DNA of 64,000 bases from Micromonospora peucetia (lineage in GTDB: Bacteria; Actinomycetota; Actinomycetes; Mycobacteriales; Micromonosporaceae), in assembly GCF_900091625.1 (NCBI RefSeq), contig NZ_FMIC01000002.1, positions 1,116,001 to 1,180,000 on the forward strand, in the 5' to 3' direction. Position numbers and translations under genes: made by a program. The notes beneath the pieces are model-generated. The model saw only the letters and a program-made list of their open reading frames with translations, was not told the origin of the DNA and did no database searches. Position 1 is the first letter of the stretch; each line of letters starts with the position of its first letter. Shown here one piece after another: positions 30,066-39,611 of the stretch.

Positions 30066-30809
30066 TCACCAGTCGCCGCCGCCGAAATCACCGCCCCCGA
30101 AATCACCACCGCCGAAGTCACCACCGAAGTCACCGCCCTGCTCGCCGTAGCCGGTGGCATCCCCGAGGCCCTCCTGGCCGGCGGCCTCGTAGCCGTAGCC
30201 GGGGTCGACGAAGGCGGGCGAGAAGAGCGCGTCGGCGATCAGCATGCCGCCGAGCACACCCGCGCCGGCGCCCAGCGCGGTCTTCCACCAAGGGGTGGAG
30301 TACCAGCCCGCCGGCACCGGCCGGCCCTGGTAGCGCCCGCCCGGGTAGTAGTAGGGGGTGTCCCGGCCGGGCTGCGGCCCGGCCTTGAAGCTCTGCCCCT
30401 GTACGTCGACCTGACGCTCCCGGGTGAGCTGCCCCGCGCCCTGCGCGGCGGCCAGCGGGGGCAGCTCGGGGCCCGGGTCGATGCCGAGCGCCACCCGGGC
30501 CGCCCGCGCGTAGGTCAGCCCCTCCAGCGCGGTCTCCCGGGCCAGGCGGTACTGCTCGACGCTGCGGGCCTGCTCCAGCTGGCTGCCGGCCGCGTTGTAG
30601 CGCTCCCCGGCGTCGACCAGCGCCTGACGCACGGCCGGATGGTCGCCGTGCAGGTTCATCACCTGGCCGCCGAGCCGCTCGTACCAGCGCTGGGCGTCGG
30701 CCCGCGCGTCGGCGAGGCGCCGGTCCTCCCGGGCGACGCTCTCCCGACGCCACCAGAGGAACGCACCCACCAGCAGCACCACGAGGATGAGCAGCGGCAG
30801 ATATCTCAT
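30066..30809 (-). CDS. DUF1542-like membrane-anchored protein with Gly-Asp-Phe tail
   Basis: A 247-residue protein: N-terminal membrane anchor (1-22, YLPLLILVVLLVGAFLWW), a helical region (about 25-120, repeated Ala/Gln/Leu heptads) that resembles the DUF1542 region of related actinomycete proteins, a Gly/Pro/Tyr segment, a second hydrophobic stretch (about 175-197) and a C-terminal tail of FGGGD repeats ending GGGDW. The tail comes from a 15-bp DNA repeat. ATG 30809 is 7 nt past a TAACGT -10 box. Function is unknown. Divergent from rmuC. Confidence 0.72.
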   Translation of the reverse strand: MRYLPLLILVVLLVGAFLWWRRESVAREDRRLADARADAQRWYERLGGQVMNLHGDHPAVRQALVDAGERYNAAGSQLEQARSVEQYRLARETALEGLTYARAARVALGIDPGPELPPLAAAQGAGQLTRERQVDVQGQSFKAGPQPGRDTPYYYPGGRYQGRPVPAGWYSTPWWKTALGAGAGVLGGMLIADALFSPAFVDPGYGYEAAGQEGLGDATGYGEQGGDFGGDFGGGDFGGGDFGGGDW

Positions 30810-30816
30810 GCCTGCG

Positions 30817-30822
30817 ACGTTA
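30817..30822 (-). promoter_or_regulatory. -10 box of the DUF1542-like gene (leaderless)
   Basis: TAACGT on the minus strand is 7 nt before ATG 30809. Confidence 0.45.
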
Positions 30823-30924
30823 CCCACGCCAGGCCAGCGCCACGCCTCCGTTCGGCGGGGTGGGAACCGGGGACCGGGGAGCGGCACGGCGACGCGTGGT
30901 GGGCCCGTCTGGCAAGCTCCGGGG

Positions 30925-32103
30925 GTGGACTTCTCGACGCTGGCCGTGGTGATCGTCTGCCTCACCGCCGGAGGCGCGGCCGGCTGGTACGCCGCCCGGG
31001 CGCGCTCGGCGACCGAGATCGCGCGGCTGGAGGCGACGTTGGCCGCCACCCGGGAGGGCGAGGGGCGGCTGGAGCAGTCCATGCGGGCACTGAGCTACGA
31101 GGCCACCGCGCAGTCCCAGGAGGCGGTGGCCCGCGCCGTCGCCCCACTGCACGACATGCTGCGCCGATACGAGCAGCGGGTCGCCGAGTTGGAGCACGAC
31201 CGCGTCGACGCGTACGCCGAACTGCGTGAACAGGTCCGCGCGATGAGCACGGTCTCGGGCGAGCTGCGTACCGAGACGAAGCAGTTGGTGGCGGCCCTAC
31301 GGGCGCCGCAGGTGCGGGGCCGCTGGGGCGAGCACCAGTTGCGCCGGATCGTCGAGGCCGCCGGCATGCTGGAACACTGCGACTTCTCCGAGCAGGTCAC
31401 CGCCGCCACCGACCACCAGGGGGTCCGCCCCGACCTGGTGGTCCGGCTGCACGGCGGCCGGTCGGTGGTGGTGGACGCCAAGGCGCCGTTCGACGCCTAC
31501 CTGACGGCGATGGAGGCCCGCGACGAGCGGGGCCGCGACACGCACCTCGACGCGCACGCGAAGCACCTGCGCGGGCACGTGGACGCGCTCGCGGCCAAGA
31601 CCTACTGGGCCGCGTTCGACAGCACCCCGGAGTTCGTGGTGCTCTTCGTGCCGGCCGACCCGTTCCTCGACGTCGCGTTGCAACGCGATCCGACGCTGCT
31701 GGAGCACGCGTTCAGCCGCAACGTGGTGCTGGCGACCCCGGCCACCCTGGTCGCACTGTTGCGTACGGTCGCCTACTCATGGCGGCAGGAGGCGCTGGCG
31801 CGCAACGCGGTGGCGGTGCACTCGCTGGCCCGGGAGCTCTACGGGCGGCTGTCGACCCTGGGTGAGCACGTCGGCAAGCTCGGCGCGTCGCTCGGCGGCG
31901 CGGTGACGGCGTACAACCGGGCCGTCGGGTCGTTGGAGGCGCGCGTGCTGGTCAGCGCCCGCAAGCTCGCCGAGCTGGGGGTCTCCGACCAGGAGTTGGC
32001 CACGCCGGCCCAGGTCGAGTTGGCGCCCCGGCAGCCGCAGGCCCCGGAGTTGGTCGGAACCGTTGACGCCGGGTCGCCGACCGGTCGGTCGACACTGGAC
32101 TGA
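30925..32103 (+). CDS. rmuC: DNA recombination protein RmuC
   Basis: A 392-residue RmuC. A single membrane anchor (about 4-22) is followed by a coiled coil (about 30-125) and a nuclease-like RmuC core: RGRWGEHQLRRIVEAAGML, GVRPDLVVRLHGGRSVVVDAKAPF, FVVLFVPADPFLDVAL and LLRTVAYSWRQEALA. In E. coli it limits inversions at short inverted repeats. Frame and length fit the family. GTG 30925 was chosen since it precedes the anchor directly; CAAGCT 6 nt upstream may be the -10 of a leaderless mRNA. Monocistronic. Confidence 0.9.
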   Translation: MDFSTLAVVIVCLTAGGAAGWYAARARSATEIARLEATLAATREGEGRLEQSMRALSYEATAQSQEAVARAVAPLHDMLRRYEQRVAELEHDRVDAYAELREQVRAMSTVSGELRTETKQLVAALRAPQVRGRWGEHQLRRIVEAAGMLEHCDFSEQVTAATDHQGVRPDLVVRLHGGRSVVVDAKAPFDAYLTAMEARDERGRDTHLDAHAKHLRGHVDALAAKTYWAAFDSTPEFVVLFVPADPFLDVALQRDPTLLEHAFSRNVVLATPATLVALLRTVAYSWRQEALARNAVAVHSLARELYGRLSTLGEHVGKLGASLGGAVTAYNRAVGSLEARVLVSARKLAELGVSDQELATPAQVELAPRQPQAPELVGTVDAGSPTGRSTLD

Positions 32104-32265
32104 AAGACGATACCTATCACCGCCGATGTGACAATGGACAGCCATCCATATCACGAAGTGGTCACAACGAACTCTCCGGTAGTGACAGTGACCAGCGAAG
32201 GCGCGAAGGATTCGGTCACGCGTGCCCTGCATCTGAGGGGCCCTGTTCTCTGGAGGAAAGAGAAC

Positions 32266-35200
32266 GTGAGCAAACCCCGAAACCTGAGCCGGCGGACCTC
32301 CGCCGCGCTCTTCGCGTCGGTCGTGGCGGCCAGCGCCGTGACCGTGGCGGGCGGTGCCGCCACCGCGAGCGCCGCCCCCAACGCCGCACCCGACGCATCC
32401 CAGGCCACCCCCGTGGAGGCGCTGGGCTCGCACGACGCCAAGCTGCTCGGCGAGGCGGAGGCGAAGAAGGCCCCGACCGTCACGCTCATCGTGGCCACCA
32501 AGAAGGGCGAGGCGAAGGACGTCGCCGCCGATCTCAAGGCGCTGGGCGCGGCCGTCACCGAGCGCTACGACAGCATCGGCTACATCCTGGCCAAGGTCCC
32601 CACCTCCAAGGTGGTGAAGGCGGCCACGCTGCCCGGCGTCTCCGCCGTCGACCTGGACGAGACGATCCAGCTGCCCGACCCGACGCCCGAGGTGGCACCC
32701 TCCGGCAAGAAGGCGGCGAAGCAGGCCACGACCCTGTCCGGCCCCGGGGCCGGCACCCGGGCCGACAACCCCTACATGCCGACGAACGAGATCGGCGCGG
32801 TCGACTTCGTGGCGGACAACCCCCAGTGGGACGGCCGCGGCGTCACGATCGGCATCATGGACTCCGGTGTGGACCTCGGTCACCCGGCGCTTCAGAAGAC
32901 CACCACCGGCGAGCGGAAGATCGTCGACTGGGTGACCGCGACGGACCCGTTCGAGGACGCCACCTGGCGCCCGATGCTCACCGAGGTTACCGGTCCCACG
33001 TTCACCTCCGGCGGCGCGACCTGGACTGCCCCGGCGGGCACCTACCGGTTCAACCGGTTCAGCGAGTCGATCACGGCCGCCAGCGACCCGGCCGGTGACG
33101 TCAACCGCGACGGCGACCGGACCGACACGTTCGGCATCCTCTACGACCCGGCCACCCACAACATCTGGGTGGACACCAACCAGAACAACAACTTCACCGA
33201 CGACGCCGTGATGCGGCCGTACAAGGAGAAGTACGACGTCGGCTACTTCGGCACCGACAACCCGGCCACCCCGGTGGCCGAGCGGATCCCGTTCGTGGTC
33301 GAGTACCGCGAGGACGTGGACACCGCGCCCATCGGCGGCCCCGGCCTGCTGGACTACGTCAACATCGGCATCGTCGAGAGCACCCACGGCACCCACGTCG
33401 CCGGCATCACCGCCGCCAACGACATGCTCGGCAACGGCGCCTTCGACGGTGCCGCGCCCGGTGCCAAGCTGGTCTCCGCCCGGGCCTGCTCGTGGGGCGG
33501 CGGCTGCACCTACGCCGCCCTCACCACCGGCATGGCCGACCTGGTGATCAACCGCAAGGTCGACGTGATCAACATGTCGATCGGCGGTCTGCCGGCGCTG
33601 AACGACGGCAACAACGCCCGCACCGTGCTCTACAACAACCTGATCACCACCTACGGCGTGCAGATGTTCATCTCGGCCGGCAACTCCGGCCCGGGCCTGA
33701 ACACCATCGGCGACCCCTCGGTGGCCGGCAACGTGGTCAGCGTCGCGGCGAGCATCAGCAAGGACACCTGGCTGGCCAACTACGGTTCCGCGGTGAAGAA
33801 GAAGAACGCGCTGTTCAACTTCTCCTCCCGCGGCCCGCGTGAGGACGGCGGCGTCAAGCCGAACATCGCCGCGCCGGGCTCGGCCATCTCCACCGCCCCG
33901 ACCTGGCAGCTCGGCAACGCGGTCCCCGAGGCCGGCTACTCGCTGCCCCCGGGCTACGCGATGCTGAACGGCACCTCGATGGCCTCCCCGCAGGCCGCCG
34001 GCGCCGCCGCGCTGCTGCTGTCGGCCGCCAGGGCGACCGACAAGGGCGTCACCCCGGCCGCGCTGCGCCGGGCGATCTACAGCTCGGCCAAGCCGATCAA
34101 CGACGTCCCGACGTACGCCCAGGGCTACGGCATGTTCAACGTGCCGGGCGCGTGGAAGCTGCTGCGCAAGGGCGTGGAGGCCCGGTCCTACACGTCCGAT
34201 GCCTCGGTCTGCACCGTGCTGTCCGGTCAGTTGGCCACCCCGAACCAGGGCACCGGCCTCTACAACCGTTGCGCCTCCACGGACGGCGGCCAGCGGATCG
34301 GCCAGTCGAAGACCTACCAGGTCAAGCTCACCCGCACCAGCGGGCCGGCCGGCACCGTGAAGCACAACGTGGGCCTGCGCGGCAACGACGGCACCTTCAA
34401 GGCGCCGAAGACCGTCTCGCTCCCGCTGAACAAGACCGTCACCGTCTCGGTCACCGCCAAGCCGGCCACCGCCGGCGCGCACGGCGCGATCATGACGATC
34501 GACGATCCGGCCACCTCGGTCATCGACTTCGAGGTCTCCGCCGTCGTGGTGGCCTCGAACGACGTGAAGAAGCCGAACTTCTCCTTCTCTGCCGAGGGCT
34601 CGGTTGACCGGAACGGCTTCACCTCGTACTTCGTGACGGTTCCGCCGGGTGCGGGTGCCCTCCAGGTGAACCTCTCCGGCATCGCCACCGGTTCGCAGAC
34701 CCGGTTCGTCGCCTTCAACCCGTACGGCGTGCCGGTGGACAGCACCTCCAGCCTCGCCTGCTACACCAACTTCGCCAGCACGGTCGTCTGCAACGCGTTC
34801 GAGCGCGACTACCAGAACCCGATCGCCGGGGTCTGGGAGATCGAGGTGGAGTCCCGGCGGACCTCGCCGTCGCTGAACAACCCGTTCCAGCTCACGGCGC
34901 GGGTACAGGGTGTCGCGGTCGAGCCGGCCGTGGTCGAGCTGCCGTCGGTCGACGCCGGCACGGCGACTCCGGTGACCTGGTCGCTGCGCAACGCCTTCGG
35001 CCCGGTCGCGGTGACCGGCCAGGGCGGCCCGCTCTCCAGCGTCCACGCCGAGCGGCCCACCATCACCGAGGGCGGTTCGCAGGAGTACATCGTGGAGGTG
35101 CCGGCGGGCGCGACCCGCTTCACCGCCCGAATCGGCAACACGGCCAGCGCCGCGGCCGACCTCGACCTCTACGTCTTCCGCGGCGCCGCGGAGGTCGGTC

Positions 35201-35535
35201 GGGCCGCCGACGGCGACTCCGAGGAGGCCGTGACCATCAACAACCCGCCGGCGGGCACCTACCGGGTGGTCGTCGAGGGCTACGCGGTGGACGGGGCCGG
35301 TGGCAGCACCGCCTACGACTACCGGGACTCGTTCTCCGCGGCGGCGCTGGGTAGTCTCTCGGCGCCCGCCACCCCGCTCAACCTGGCCCACGGCGCCACC
35401 GCCACCCTCACCGGTACGGTGACCGCCCAGTCCACCCCGGTCGCCGGTCGGGCGCTCTTCGGTGAGCTGTCCGTGGTGACCACCGAGGGCGCGGTCGTCG
35501 GCCGCGGTGCCGTCTCCATCGGCGCCGTGAACTGA
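32266..35535 (+). CDS. Secreted S8 subtilase, tripeptidyl-peptidase II-like layout
   Basis: A 1089-residue secreted protease. Signal peptide 1-37 (ends ATASA), an inhibitor-I9-like pro-region (about 60-135), then the S8 domain with complete triad D199 (GIMDSGVD), H374 (STHGTHVAG) and S571 (NGTSMASPQ). The D-to-H distance of 175 residues is far above that of subtilisin and recalls tripeptidyl-peptidase II, as does KIVDWVTATD. Two beta-sandwich regions follow, the last a PPC-like domain (about 935-1030). GTG 32266 has GGAGGAAAG. Monocistronic, and probably used for extracellular protein degradation. Confidence 0.9.
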   Translation: MSKPRNLSRRTSAALFASVVAASAVTVAGGAATASAAPNAAPDASQATPVEALGSHDAKLLGEAEAKKAPTVTLIVATKKGEAKDVAADLKALGAAVTERYDSIGYILAKVPTSKVVKAATLPGVSAVDLDETIQLPDPTPEVAPSGKKAAKQATTLSGPGAGTRADNPYMPTNEIGAVDFVADNPQWDGRGVTIGIMDSGVDLGHPALQKTTTGERKIVDWVTATDPFEDATWRPMLTEVTGPTFTSGGATWTAPAGTYRFNRFSESITAASDPAGDVNRDGDRTDTFGILYDPATHNIWVDTNQNNNFTDDAVMRPYKEKYDVGYFGTDNPATPVAERIPFVVEYREDVDTAPIGGPGLLDYVNIGIVESTHGTHVAGITAANDMLGNGAFDGAAPGAKLVSARACSWGGGCTYAALTTGMADLVINRKVDVINMSIGGLPALNDGNNARTVLYNNLITTYGVQMFISAGNSGPGLNTIGDPSVAGNVVSVAASISKDTWLANYGSAVKKKNALFNFSSRGPREDGGVKPNIAAPGSAISTAPTWQLGNAVPEAGYSLPPGYAMLNGTSMASPQAAGAAALLLSAARATDKGVTPAALRRAIYSSAKPINDVPTYAQGYGMFNVPGAWKLLRKGVEARSYTSDASVCTVLSGQLATPNQGTGLYNRCASTDGGQRIGQSKTYQVKLTRTSGPAGTVKHNVGLRGNDGTFKAPKTVSLPLNKTVTVSVTAKPATAGAHGAIMTIDDPATSVIDFEVSAVVVASNDVKKPNFSFSAEGSVDRNGFTSYFVTVPPGAGALQVNLSGIATGSQTRFVAFNPYGVPVDSTSSLACYTNFASTVVCNAFERDYQNPIAGVWEIEVESRRTSPSLNNPFQLTARVQGVAVEPAVVELPSVDAGTATPVTWSLRNAFGPVAVTGQGGPLSSVHAERPTITEGGSQEYIVEVPAGATRFTARIGNTASAAADLDLYVFRGAAEVGRAADGDSEEAVTINNPPAGTYRVVVEGYAVDGAGGSTAYDYRDSFSAAALGSLSAPATPLNLAHGATATLTGTVTAQSTPVAGRALFGELSVVTTEGAVVGRGAVSIGAVN

Positions 35536-36382
35536 CCCGTCCCGCACCGGAACACCGGAGCCCGTCCCCAACCGGGGGCGGGCTCCGCCCGTTCTGCTCG
35601 CCGCCGCGTTGACGGTCTACGGACTGTGGCGCGGTCCGGCGCGAACCGGTGGTTGACCTCGGCCTCGCGCGAGCCGCGCCGAAGTCCGGCCCGTTTCGGA
35701 GGGTGCGAGGCTGCCGTGACGGGACTGCCACCGGCGGGCTGGTGCCAGGTACAGCTGTCGGGGCGCGATGAGGTGTCGCGGGCGCTGTCGAGCTGCCCCG
35801 TCGATAGGACCGCCAGGGGATGGGCGGTGCGAACGCTGCCCCGATGGTCGATCGGAAGCCGGGCTCCCCAACGACCATCAGGCTCCTCGGGAGTCCGCTC
35901 CTCGCGGATCCGCTCTCGGGAATCGGCTCTCGGGAATCGGCTCTCGGGAATCGGCTCTCGGGAGTCCGCTGGCGTAGCGGTCGGTAGCGTTGCCCCATCT
36001 GTGCGGGCAGCTCGACAGTGGGTTACGGACGTCCGTGTCGACCACGGACCGTCGCACCGCCGGCGACGGTCTCCGGTGCCCGCCAGACCTGCCCGGCGTC
36101 CACGTGCAGGCGGCCACGTGGCCAGACCGTCGCCCGGGCCGGCGTACACCGTGCCCCATAGGGGCCTTCGACGCGCGGGCTGGTGGCAGCGGTCATCGCC
36201 AGCACGCGGTGCGGCCCTGGAGGTGTGTCCGGTCGCGTGGCCAGGGCGGATTCCCCCGATCCACGCCTCGACCCCGGCGGCCGTTCCCCGGCGGCCGTTC
36301 CCCGGCGACCCGGAGCCGACGCGGCCCCGGCCAAAGCCCCGGCCGAAGCCAAAGCCCGGCCGAGGCCGCCGCCGATCTGGTC
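35536..36382. other. Gene-free, repeat-bearing 850-bp interval
   Basis: No open frame here has a plausible start, ribosome site and recognisable protein; frames are Arg/Pro-rich shadows of high GC. It contains four 14-bp tandem repeats (35911-35966), two copies of CGGCGGCCGTTCCC near 36280-36305 and CCCCGGCCAAAGCC-type repeats near 36325-36360. It may be decayed coding DNA. Confidence 0.55.
35911..35966. repeat. Four 14-bp tandem repeats (GGCTCTCGGGAATC)
   Basis: Units at 35911, 35925, 35939 and 35953; the middle two are identical and the first and last differ by one base each. Two related degenerate units lie just to the left (35881-35910). Confidence 0.9.
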
Positions 36383-36829
36383 TCAGCTACGGCGGGCGGT
36401 CTCGACCAGGAAGGGCGTGCCCTGCTGGCAGGTCGTGAGCAGGTCGCGCTGGACCCGGCCGGTGACCGTGACCTTCGCGCCCGACGTCAGCACGTCACGC
36501 GGGCCGCCGACCAGCAGGTAGTTGTCGAGCAGCAGGCAGTTGGGCTCCACGCCGGAGGTGACCGTCCCGGTCAACGTGGTGCCGCCGGCCGGCGGCGACG
36601 TCGTCGGCCCGCCGGAGCCCTTCGGGGGCGGGGGCAGGGCTGGACCGGTCGGGTCGACCGGGTCGCTGGGGGTCGGTGGGACGCTTGGATCCGGGCTGGG
36701 CGGGCTGGTCACCGGCTGCGCTCCCGTCGGGGTGGGGGTAGGGGTGTCGCCGATACCGTCCTGGCCGCCACAGGCGCTCAGCGCCACGCAGACGGCCAGC
36801 GCGGAGACGGCAAGCCGAAAGGTCCTCAT
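36383..36829 (-). CDS. Small putative lipoprotein
   Basis: A 148-residue lipoprotein: signal peptide with lipobox L-S-A-C (Cys about 20), a Pro/Thr/Ser-rich linker (about 28-80) and a compact C-terminal domain (TLTGTVTSGVEPNCLLLDNY, VTVTGRVQRDLLTTCQQGTPF) with two cysteines, which looks like a small OB-type beta-barrel. I do not recognise its role. ATG 36829. It ends beside the repeat-rich gene-free interval and precedes ispH by 42 nt on the opposite side, where ispH ends, so it may be a separate transcript in the same direction. Confidence 0.7.
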   Translation of the reverse strand: MRTFRLAVSALAVCVALSACGGQDGIGDTPTPTPTGAQPVTSPPSPDPSVPPTPSDPVDPTGPALPPPPKGSGGPTTSPPAGGTTLTGTVTSGVEPNCLLLDNYLLVGGPRDVLTSGAKVTVTGRVQRDLLTTCQQGTPFLVETARRS

Positions 36830-36871
36830 ACCTGTATCCGACGCAGCGGGGCCGCGCGCCGTTCCCGCCGG

Positions 36872-37861
36872 TCAGCCACGGGCCGCGGCGGCGGCCTTCA
36901 TGTCCCGCTTGAGCTCCTGCGGCAACGAGAAGGTCAGCCGCTCGTTGGCGGTCACCACCTCGTCGACGTCGGTGAAGCCGCGCGCGGCGAGGTGGGCGAG
37001 CACCTCCTGGACCAGTTCGTCGGGGACGCTGGCACCCGAGGTCAGGCCGACCGTGCGCGCCCCCTCCAGCCACGCGTCGTCGATCTCGTACGCGAAGTCG
37101 ACGAGGTGACCGGCGCGCGCGCCGGCGTCCAGGGCGACCTCGACGAGGCGTACGGAGTTGGAGGAGTTGGTCGAGCCGACGACGATCACCACGTCGCACT
37201 CGGGCGCGATCTCCTTGACCACGTGCTGCCGGTTGGAGGTGGCGTAGCAGATGTCGTCGCTGGGCGGCGACTGGAGCATCGGCAGCCGCTTCTTGAGCCG
37301 GGCCACCGTCTCCAGCGTCTCGTCGACCGAGAGGGTGGTCTGGGAGAGCCAGACGACCTTGTTCGGGTCGCGGACGGTGATCCTGTCGGCGTCCTCGGGC
37401 CCGTCCACGAGCTGGATGTGCTCGGGGGCCTCACCGGAGGTGCCGATGACCTCCTCGTGCCCCTCGTGGCCGATCAGCAGGATGTCGTAGTCCTCGGCGG
37501 CGAACCGCTTCGCCTCGTGGTGCACCTTGGTGACCAACGGGCAGGTCGCGTCGATCGCCCGCAGCGAGCGGCTCCGGGCCTGCTCGTAGACCACCGGGGC
37601 GACCCCGTGCGCGGAGAAGACGACGGTGGCGCCCTCCGGCACCTCCTCGTTCTCCTCCACGAAGATCGCACCCTGGGCCTCCAGGGTCTGCACGACGTGC
37701 TTGTTGTGCACGATCTGCTTGCGTACGTAGATCGGGGCGCCGTAGAGCTTGAGTGCCTCCTCCACGGTCTGCACCGCGCGGTCCACCCCCGCGCAGTAGC
37801 CGCGGGGCTTGGCCAGGATCACGCGCTTGCCGGTCCGGGACGTCGCTTCAGCCTGAGTCAC
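36872..37861 (-). CDS. ispH: 4-hydroxy-3-methylbut-2-enyl diphosphate reductase (IspH/LytB)
   Basis: A 329-residue iron-sulfur enzyme of the MEP pathway, forming IPP and DMAPP from HMBPP. The three cluster cysteines are C23 (PRGYCAGV), C107 (DATCPLV) and C205 (DICYATSNR); substrate-site histidines lie in IVHNKHV and [10 protein letters not shown], with the TSNRQ and STNSSNS phosphate loops present. GTG 37861 is 6 nt past a TACGAT -10 box. It is divergent from xseA, the same order as lytB2-xseA-xseB in M. tuberculosis. Confidence 0.96.
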   Translation of the reverse strand: MTQAEATSRTGKRVILAKPRGYCAGVDRAVQTVEEALKLYGAPIYVRKQIVHNKHVVQTLEAQGAIFVEENEEVPEGATVVFSAHGVAPVVYEQARSRSLRAIDATCPLVTKVHHEAKRFAAEDYDILLIGHEGHEEVIGTSGEAPEHIQLVDGPEDADRITVRDPNKVVWLSQTTLSVDETLETVARLKKRLPMLQSPPSDDICYATSNRQHVVKEIAPECDVVIVVGSTNSSNSVRLVEVALDAGARAGHLVDFAYEIDDAWLEGARTVGLTSGASVPDELVQEVLAHLAARGFTDVDEVVTANERLTFSLPQELKRDMKAAAAARG

Positions 37862-37867
37862 CCACCC

Positions 37868-37873
37868 ATCGTA
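37868..37873 (-). promoter_or_regulatory. -10 box of ispH (leaderless)
   Basis: TACGAT on the minus strand lies 6 nt before GTG 37861, and there is no usable Shine-Dalgarno sequence. Confidence 0.55.
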
Positions 37874-37935
37874 CGTGCCGCCCCAGAGGCCGACACGGGA
37901 CGCGACCCCCACCACCCGGTCCCGCCTCCCCCCTT

Positions 37936-37996
37936 GTTGATCATGAAGTTGTCGCCCGCGACACGCCGTTGGCGGCACCACAACTTCATGATCGAC
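37936..37996. repeat. TTGATCATGAAGTTGT inverted repeat between ispH and xseA
   Basis: Arms 37936-37952 and 37980-37996 pair at 16 of 17 positions, with one G-T pair, around a 27-nt GC-rich loop. It sits between two divergent promoters, so it is not placed as an ordinary terminator. Confidence 0.7.
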
Positions 37997-38017
37997 GGCG
38001 CTGGGGGCGGCGGGTCG

Positions 38018-38023
38018 TAGGGT
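38018..38023 (+). promoter_or_regulatory. -10 box of xseA (leaderless)
   Basis: TAGGGT lies 6 nt before GTG 38030. Confidence 0.5.
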
Positions 38024-38029
38024 GGGCGG

Positions 38030-39250
38030 GTGAGCACAGGCGAGGTGGGGCGGAGCACATCCGAGGAGCCGTGGCCGGTCCGGGTGGTCAGCCAGAAGGT
38101 CGGCGCCTGGATCGCCCGGCTGGGCTGGGTGTGGGTGGACGGGCAGGTGGCGCAGATCAGCCGCCGGCCTGGTGCCAGCACCGTCTTCCTCACCCTGCGG
38201 GACCCGTCGGCCGACCTGAGCCTGACCGTCACCACGAACCGGGACGTCCTCGACTCCGGCGCGCCTGAGCTGCGTGAGGGCGCCCGGGTGGTGCTGCACG
38301 CCAAGCCGGAGTTCTACGCCGCCCGGGGCACGTTGAGCCTGCGCGCCGACGAGATCCGGCAGGTCGGCCTCGGCGAGCTGCTGGCCCGGCTGGAGAAACT
38401 CAAGAAGCTGCTCGCGGCCGAGGGGCTGTTCGACCGGGCGCGCAAGCGCCGGCCGCCGTTCCTGCCCAACCGGATCGGGCTGATCACCGGCCGTGCGTCG
38501 GCCGCCGAGCGGGACGTGCTGACCAACGCCGGCCGGCGCTGGCCGGCGGTGGAGTTCCGCACCGTCAACGTGGCCGTCCAGGGGCCGAGCGCGGTCCCGC
38601 AGATCGTCGACGCGCTCAAGGTGCTCGACGCCGACCCGACCATCGACGTGATCATCATCGCCCGGGGCGGGGGTGGCATCGAGGACCTGCTGCCCTTCTC
38701 CGACGAGGCGCTCTGCCGGGCCGTCTTCGCCTGCCGTACCCCGGTGGTCAGCGCCATCGGTCACGAGACCGACACGCCGCTGGTCGACTACGTCGCCGAC
38801 CTGCGGGCCTCGACGCCGACCGACGCGGCCAAGCGGGTGGTACCCGACCTCACCGAGGAGGTACGCCTCATCCGGCAGGCCCGACACCGCCTCGAACGCG
38901 CGGTTCGTCACCTGGTGGATCGCGAGTCGCACCGACTCGACGGGCTACGCTCCCGTCCGGTGCTGGCCCGCCCGCAGGTGATGGTCGACCAGCGGGCCGC
39001 CGACCTGACCGGGCTGCGGCAGCGGGCCGGGCGCTGCCTGGACCACCGGCTCGCCGCCGCCGACGACGACCTGCGGCACACCCTGGCCCGGCTGCGCGCC
39101 CTCTCCCCCGCCGCCACCCTCGACCGGGGCTACGCGATCGTCCAACGCGCCGACGGTCACGTCGTGCGCGCCGCGTCCGAGGTCGGCAAGGGCGACCCGC
39201 TCCGGGTACGCCTCGCCGACGGCGAGCTGGCCGCGACGGTCGACGGGTGA
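38030..39250 (+). CDS. xseA: Exodeoxyribonuclease VII large subunit
   Basis: A 406-residue XseA. With XseB it degrades single-stranded DNA to acid-insoluble oligonucleotides and takes part in repair. The N-terminal OB fold (about 15-105) includes [11 protein letters not shown] and [10 protein letters not shown]; the catalytic region shows [34 protein letters not shown] and [20 protein letters not shown]; coiled-coil helices follow (about 285-370), then [12 protein letters not shown] 38030 has a TAGGGT -10 box 6 nt upstream. xseB begins 36 nt past the stop, forming an operon. Confidence 0.95.
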   Translation: MSTGEVGRSTSEEPWPVRVVSQKVGAWIARLGWVWVDGQVAQISRRPGASTVFLTLRDPSADLSLTVTTNRDVLDSGAPELREGARVVLHAKPEFYAARGTLSLRADEIRQVGLGELLARLEKLKKLLAAEGLFDRARKRRPPFLPNRIGLITGRASAAERDVLTNAGRRWPAVEFRTVNVAVQGPSAVPQIVDALKVLDADPTIDVIIIARGGGGIEDLLPFSDEALCRAVFACRTPVVSAIGHETDTPLVDYVADLRASTPTDAAKRVVPDLTEEVRLIRQARHRLERAVRHLVDRESHRLDGLRSRPVLARPQVMVDQRAADLTGLRQRAGRCLDHRLAAADDDLRHTLARLRALSPAATLDRGYAIVQRADGHVVRAASEVGKGDPLRVRLADGELAATVDG

Positions 39251-39286
39251 ACGGAGCGGGGATCACGATGTGGTGGGATGGCAGCG

Positions 39287-39499
39287 ATGACTGACGAGAA
39301 GAAGGACGAACAGCTCAGCTACGAGCAGGCCCGCGCCGAACTGGCGTCGGTGGTCGAGCGGCTGGAGGCCGGCGGCACCACGCTGGAGGAGTCGCTGGCG
39401 CTCTGGGAGCGCGGCGAGAAGCTCGCCGACACCTGCCAGCGCTGGCTCGACGGCGCCCGCGCCCGCATCGACGCCACCCGCCAAGCCCCCACCTCCTGA
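39287..39499 (+). CDS. xseB: Exodeoxyribonuclease VII small subunit
   Basis: A 70-residue XseB, helical and Glu-rich, with the family pattern [39 protein letters not shown]. Several copies coat the coiled coil of XseA in the holoenzyme. ATG 39287 was chosen because GGTGGG lies 9 nt upstream; ATG 39278 sits directly on that site and would only add Met-Ala-Ala. It is the last gene of the xseAB operon, followed by a hairpin at 39553-39603. Confidence 0.92.
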   Translation: MTDEKKDEQLSYEQARAELASVVERLEAGGTTLEESLALWERGEKLADTCQRWLDGARARIDATRQAPTS

Positions 39500-39552
39500 C
39501 CCGCCCTCCGCTCCTACCGCACCCCTGGCCCCACACCATCTTCTGCCCCACG

Positions 39553-39603
39553 CCCGCCTGCCCCGCACGCCGACGCGTGATCGACCTGACGGGGCAGGGC
39601 GGG
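39553..39603. terminator. Hairpin between convergent xseB and lipoprotein genes
   Basis: CCCGCCTGCCCC (39553-39564) pairs with GGGGCAGGGCGGG (39591-39603) with one bulged base, placed between two stops. It probably serves both directions. Confidence 0.5.
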
Positions 39604-39611
39604 GGCGGGGG

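Noticed and set aside
31777..35571. A 1264-codon open frame antisense to the subtilase and rmuC
   Set aside because: It is a shadow frame of Arg/Gly/Val/Asp/His composition; the opposite strand encodes complete, motif-bearing proteins.
35626..36438. A 270-codon plus-strand open frame in the gene-free interval
   Set aside because: No ribosome site, no recognisable motif, it runs through tandem repeats and overlaps the lipoprotein gene end; composition is that of a shadow.
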